Position numbers and translations under genes: made by a program
Shown: one piece after another, positions 5,079 to 7,450 of the stretch
How the letters are laid out: each line of letters starts with the position of its first letter
Position numbering within the stretch: position 1 is the first letter of the stretch
Assembly (NCBI GenBank): GCA_019242135.1
Contig: JAFAWC010000119.1
Span: 1-7,450 of the forward strand
From: Mycobacteriaceae bacterium
GTDB taxonomy: Bacteria > Actinomycetota > Actinomycetes > Mycobacteriales > Mycobacteriaceae
Length of the DNA stretch: 7,450 bases
Reading direction: 5' to 3'
The notes under the pieces: model-generated
The model's database searches: none
What the model was told of the DNA's origin: nothing
What the model saw: the letters and a program-made list of their open reading frames with translations, nothing else

Positions 5079-6062
5079 ATGAAGTATCTGGATGTCGACG
5101 CAATCGGGAAAGTGAGCCGGATCGGGCTGGGCACCTGGCAGTTCGGCTCTCGCGAATGGGGCTACGGCGACCGGTACGCCTCCGGTCCCGCCCGCGAGAT
5201 CGTTCATCGCGCCCTTGCCCTCGGGGTGACGCTGTTCGATACCGCGGAGATCTATGGACTGGGTAAAAGCGAACGGATTCTCGGCGAGGCGCTCGGCAAC
5301 AAGCGCGCCGAGGTTGTGGTGGCCAGCAAGATCATGCCGATCGCGCCGTTCCCACCGGTGATTAAGCAGCGCGAGCGCGCCAGTGCCCGGCGGCTGCAGC
5401 TGGACCGCATCCCGCTCTACCAGATCCACCAACCCAATCCCGTCGTCCCCGATTCGGTGATCATGCCGGGTATGCGTGACCTGCTCGACAGTGGCGCCAT
5501 CGGCGCGGCTGGCGTCTCGAACTATTCGCTCGCACGATGGCAGCGCGCCGATGCCGCGCTCGGACGTTCCGTCATCAGCAACCAGGTGCATTTCTCGCTT
5601 GCTCACGCCGATGCGCTCGATGACCTTGTGCCTTTCGCCGAGCGGGAGAACCGCATCGTGATCGCCTACAGCCCGTTGGCGCAGGGACTGCTGGGCGGCA
5701 AGTACGGCCTCGATAACCGGCCCGGTGGTGTCCGCGCGGCGAACCCGCTATTCGGCACCGAGAACCTGCGACGCATCGAGCCGCTGTTGGCCACCTTGCG
5801 CGAGGTCGCGGCGGACGTCGATGCCAAGCCGGCACAAGTGGCGCTGGCTTGGCTGATCAGTCTGCCGGGCGTAGTCGCCATTCCCGGAGCGTCCAGTGTC
5901 GAGCAACTGGAGTTCAACGTCGCCGCGGCCGAAATCGAGCTCAGCGGCCAATCACGCGAGACGCTCACCGCGGCGGCGCGAGCGTTCCGGCCAGCGTCGA
6001 CGACGCGTTTTCTCACCGATTTGGTCCGCGAAAAGCTGCCCACTCACGCTCGACAGCAGTAA
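5079..6062 (+). CDS. Aldo/keto reductase
   Basis: This is a 327-residue (alpha/beta)8-barrel protein of normal family length. The catalytic tetrad is present: D54 and Y59 in 'LFDTAEIYGLGKSE', K84 in 'VVASKI', and H117 in 'LYQIHQPNP'. The NADP(H)-binding region shows 'GVSNYS' (145-150), 'AYSPLAQGLLGGKY' (196-209) and 'IPGASSVEQLEFN' (268-280). The enzyme should reduce an aldehyde or ketone with NADPH, or run the reverse reaction, in the cytoplasm. The loop after K84 ('IMPIAPFPP') is rich in proline and hydrophobic residues, as in several family members. It follows lysR by 34 nt on the same strand, so it may be co-transcribed, but a possible leaderless promoter lies directly before the ATG. Its placement suggests a redox step in the same catabolic pathway; the substrate is unknown. 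It converges on vapC with a 28-nt gap and no clear terminator. Confidence 0.92.
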   Translation: MKYLDVDAIGKVSRIGLGTWQFGSREWGYGDRYASGPAREIVHRALALGVTLFDTAEIYGLGKSERILGEALGNKRAEVVVASKIMPIAPFPPVIKQRERASARRLQLDRIPLYQIHQPNPVVPDSVIMPGMRDLLDSGAIGAAGVSNYSLARWQRADAALGRSVISNQVHFSLAHADALDDLVPFAERENRIVIAYSPLAQGLLGGKYGLDNRPGGVRAANPLFGTENLRRIEPLLATLREVAADVDAKPAQVALAWLISLPGVVAIPGASSVEQLEFNVAAAEIELSGQSRETLTAAARAFRPASTTRFLTDLVREKLPTHARQQ

Positions 6063-6090
6063 CGGACCTTTCGACGCACGATGGAGCGTT

Positions 6091-6486
6091 TCAGATCGTG
6101 ATGACGTCGAGGTCGGGCATCGCGTCGTAGTCGCTGTCCTGCGTCACGATGGGGATGTTATGGGCGATGGCGGTTGCGGCGATCCAGCTGTCGTTGATCG
6201 GTACCCGACGGTTGGCCGCGCGGAGCCGAGAGACCAGCAGGGCCCAGGCCTCGGAAACCGCTTCATCGATGCAAAGCGGTTCGAAGCGCTGCGCTAGCTG
6301 AAAGGTCGAGAGCCGTCGCGCCGTGACCTCTCGACCGCCGGCGTCCAGTACGCCGAAACGCAGCTCGCCCAGCGTGATCACCGACACGCCCCATTCGTAT
6401 CCGGCGAAGAAGTTCGCATCGAACCGGGTTTGTTCCAACCCGATGAAGATCGACGTGTCGGCCAGCGCTCGCCGCGCTGCTACCAC
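6091..6486 (-). CDS. vapC: VapC-type toxin, PIN-domain ribonuclease
   Basis: Starting at the GTG at 6486, the protein has 131 residues, the usual VapC size. All four acidic PIN residues are visible: D10 in 'LADTSIFIG', E41 in 'SVITLGELRFG', D99 in 'PINDSWIAATA' and D117 in 'IVTQDSDYD'. VapC toxins are Mg2+-dependent ribonucleases that cut specific tRNAs or rRNA and arrest growth unless bound by the cognate antitoxin. The frame is open further upstream, inside the antitoxin gene, but the extra residues there have no PIN pattern. The GTG overlaps the antitoxin stop by 7 nt (GTGGTAG), the normal coupling in vapBC operons. It is convergent with the aldo/keto reductase. All catalytic residues are intact, so the toxin is probably active; its RNA target cannot be read from the sequence. 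Confidence 0.94.
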   Translation of the reverse strand: MVAARRALADTSIFIGLEQTRFDANFFAGYEWGVSVITLGELRFGVLDAGGREVTARRLSTFQLAQRFEPLCIDEAVSEAWALLVSRLRAANRRVPINDSWIAATAIAHNIPIVTQDSDYDAMPDLDVITI

Positions 6487-6737
6487 GACAGATCGCTCGT
6501 CGTGTCCGTCAGCGCATCGCGCAGTTCTTTGTCCAGTCCGGTGGTGTCGGGGCCGAGGCGTACAAGTTCCCCGATCACCTCGCAGGCAGGTAACCACTGC
6601 CGACGCCGCGGCAGCGGGACGATCTTCGCCACCGGTCGGTTGTCCTTCAGCACCTCGATCTCCTCGCCGGCCTCGACTCGCCGCAGTACCTCGCCGGTGC
6701 GGTTACGCAGATCGCGGGCAGCGATCGTGCCGGACAT
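6480..6737 (-). CDS. vapB: VapB-type antitoxin with Phd/YefM-like N-terminus
   Basis: This 85-residue protein has an N-terminal Phd/YefM-type DNA-binding region, 'IAARDLRNRTGEVLRRVEAG' (5-24) followed by 'IEVLKDNRPVAKIVPLP' (27-43), and a C-terminal tail of about 40 residues, 'LGPDTTGLDKELRDAL' (61-76), that would wrap around and block the VapC active site. Such antitoxins neutralise the toxin and, with it, repress their own promoter. The ATG at 6737 is preceded by a -10-like TACAGT with exactly 6 nt between and lacks a Shine-Dalgarno sequence, so the mRNA may be leaderless. A bulged inverted repeat at 6751-6777 is a possible operator. The gene overlaps vapC by 7 nt. Family call firm. Confidence 0.92.
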   Translation of the reverse strand: MSGTIAARDLRNRTGEVLRRVEAGEEIEVLKDNRPVAKIVPLPRRRQWLPACEVIGELVRLGPDTTGLDKELRDALTDTTSDLSW

Positions 6738-6743
6738 ACCACG

Positions 6744-6749
6744 ACTGTA
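6744..6749 (-). promoter_or_regulatory. Candidate -10 box of vapBC, leaderless transcript
   Basis: Minus-strand TACAGT is followed by CGTGGT and then the antitoxin ATG at 6737, which places the first transcribed base on the A of the ATG. This is the classic mycobacterial leaderless layout, and no convincing ribosome binding site competes with it. No recognisable -35 box is seen. Confidence 0.5.
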
Positions 6750-6750
6750 G

Positions 6751-6777
6751 CAGTTTCGCGACAGCCGTAGCGAACTG
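6751..6777. promoter_or_regulatory. Bulged inverted repeat upstream of vapB, possible operator
   Basis: CAGTTTCGC (6751-6759) pairs with GCGAACTG (6770-6777) except for one bulged T, around a 10-nt spacer. It starts 2 nt upstream of the candidate -10 box of vapBC and covers the -35 region, where VapBC complexes usually bind. It has no T-run, so it is a poor terminator for the tetR remnant upstream. Imperfect arms of this size can occur by chance. Confidence 0.35.
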
Positions 6778-6783
6778 AGCGGG

Positions 6784-7110
6784 TTATTCAGCTCGGCCAG
6801 GTATCCGGTTGTGGCGTATAAAAAATCGGGGTTGCCGGGGGAACCGTGTCGGGCCGGCAGTGGACATCGCGTTCAGAATCAACGTGACATAGCGAGGCCA
6901 GCCGTCGCTTGCAGGATCCATCGTCGGGAGCACGCTGTGGAGCATGGCGATGATTCGCGGAAGATCCACGGCGACGGTGTCGGCATTGATGAGGCCGGCT
7001 CGCTGTGCGCGGCGAGTGAGGTCCTGGAGTGTCTCGTAGAGCGGTGCCGGGAAGTCGTTGGTCAGTGGTCCCAATCGCCTGGCTGCGGCGAGGGTGTTGT
7101 GTTCTCGAGC
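6784..7110 (-). pseudogene. TetR-family regulator, C-terminal remnant
   Basis: The minus-strand frame ending at TAA (6786-6784) reads 'NTLAAARRLGPLTNDF', 'LYETLQDLTRRAQRAGLI', 'DLPRIIAMLHSVL' and 'MDPASDGWPRYVTLILNAMS'. This is the ligand-binding C-terminal part of an actinobacterial TetR regulator ('RAQRAG...DLPR...MLHSVL..MDP.SDGW.RY'). The N-terminal DNA-binding helix-turn-helix is missing: upstream the frame hits TAA at 7135-7137, and the DNA there already encodes a P450 on the other strand. A neighbouring frame holds a further TetR-like helix ('LLEAISLALEN', about 7104-7136), so a +1 frameshift near 7100 may also be present. Without the DNA-binding domain it cannot act as a repressor. 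A short gene starting at the TTG at 7074 is formally possible but lacks a ribosome binding site. The right boundary is uncertain by about 30 nt. Confidence 0.7.
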
Positions 7111-7121
7111 GCCAGGGATAT

Positions 7122-7341
7122 CGCCTCGAGAAGGTTAGCGATCCCGCGGGCCGACACCTCGGCTTCGGATACGGCGTGCACCAGTGCCTCGAAGAGAACC
7201 TCGCGCGCGCCGAGATGCAGATCGCGGTCACCGCGCTGGCCCGCAGGCTGCCCGCACTGCGCTTGGCGGTTGCCGTCGAAGACCTCAAGTACCACAACGA
7301 AAGAGATTTACGGCATCCGTGAGCTGCCCGTCACGGGGTGA
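7122..7341 (+). pseudogene. Cytochrome P450, C-terminal remnant with frameshift
   Basis: The plus-strand frame gives the P450 haem-binding region 'GRHLGFGYGVHQCLEENL' (7149-7202), then 'ARAEMQIAVTALARRLPALR' (7203-7262) and 'LAVAVEDLKYHN' (to 7298). The proximal Cys codon is at 7185-7187. The canonical motif FxxGxxxCxG is broken at its last Gly, which is Glu here (7191-7193). At 7299 the frame is lost: the family's closing segment 'KEIYGIRELPVTG' follows in the next frame (7300-7338, stop at 7339-7341), so one base has been gained or two lost. Everything upstream of the haem loop (helices A-K, I-helix, ExxR) is missing; instead the tetR remnant begins on the opposite strand. The open frame upstream from a start at 7029 is antisense to tetR and not P450-like. 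Truncation, frameshift and a lost signature residue make this a pseudogene. The left boundary is approximate. Confidence 0.85.
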
Positions 7342-7398
7342 ACCGGTCCGCTCGCTGTGCCCTACTTCGGCTGGAGCTGCCGGGAATCGGCCCCGCCG

Positions 7399-7424
7399 CA
7401 GAAAACCGCCCGGTGAGTTTTCTG
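7399..7424. repeat. Perfect 8-nt inverted repeat near the right edge
   Basis: CAGAAAAC (7399-7406) and GTTTTCTG (7417-7424) flank a 10-nt spacer. The structure lies about 60 nt after the P450 remnant in DNA where I see no supported gene. It could be a terminator hairpin, although no T-run follows on the plus strand, or an operator for a gene beyond the window. It may also be chance. Confidence 0.35.
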
Positions 7425-7450
7425 GCCACGGGAACCATCAACCGACATCA

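Noticed and set aside
6046..6095. Bidirectional terminator between the aldo/keto reductase and vapC (ACGCTC / GAGCGT)
   Set aside because: The arms are 6 nt with a loop of more than 30 nt and no T-run, too weak to call.
6487..6597. N-terminal extension of VapC inside the antitoxin gene
   Set aside because: The PIN domain begins just after the GTG at 6486. The upstream residues are an out-of-frame translation of vapB.
7062..7295. Minus-strand open frame of 77 codons over the P450 haem region
   Set aside because: Most of it is antisense to the unmistakable P450 haem loop. Only its last few codons may hold a frameshifted piece of tetR, noted under that remnant.

Overview
The window looks like chromosomal DNA from a high-GC actinobacterium, most likely a mycobacterium or a close relative. 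The grounds are the GC-rich coding sequence, a probably F420-dependent luciferase-like oxidoreductase, a VapBC toxin-antitoxin pair, a TetR/P450 remnant, and two genes whose -10-like TANNNT box lies exactly 6 nt before the ATG, as in mycobacterial leaderless transcripts. No RNA gene, CRISPR array or intact insertion sequence was seen.

Left part (1-700, plus strand): the C-terminal end of an extradiol ring-cleavage dioxygenase (BphC type), then a SnoaL/NTF2-fold protein with its own strong ribosome binding site. Centre (703-4008, minus strand): a very tightly packed four-gene operon. In transcription order it encodes a Rieske non-heme iron oxygenase alpha subunit, an unrecognised 107-residue protein, a TauD/TfdA-type 2-oxoglutarate dioxygenase, and a luciferase-like (probably F420) oxidoreductase. 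The joints are ATGA, a 5-nt gap and TTGA, so translation is probably coupled throughout. A LysR-type regulator (4124-5044) is divergent from this operon. The shared intergenic region holds a perfect 7+3+7 palindrome that is a good candidate operator. An aldo/keto reductase (5079-6062) follows lysR on the same strand.

Right part (6091-7450): a complete VapBC-type toxin-antitoxin operon (minus strand, convergent with the reductase), then a degraded locus. There the C-terminal end of a TetR regulator (minus) and the C-terminal end of a cytochrome P450 (plus) abut with both N-termini missing. The P450 piece also has a frameshift and a substitution in the haem signature. This looks like the scar of a deletion through a divergent tetR/P450 pair.

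The genes from 1 to 6062 read as part of a catabolic cluster for an aromatic, steroid-like or otherwise ring-containing compound. Two mononuclear-iron oxygenases (Rieske and 2-oxoglutarate) would do successive oxidations, the luciferase-like enzyme and the aldo/keto reductase would do redox steps, and the extradiol enzyme would open a catechol ring. The substrate cannot be read from the sequence. No ferredoxin, ferredoxin reductase or classical beta subunit lies within the window, so electron transfer to the Rieske enzyme must come from elsewhere.
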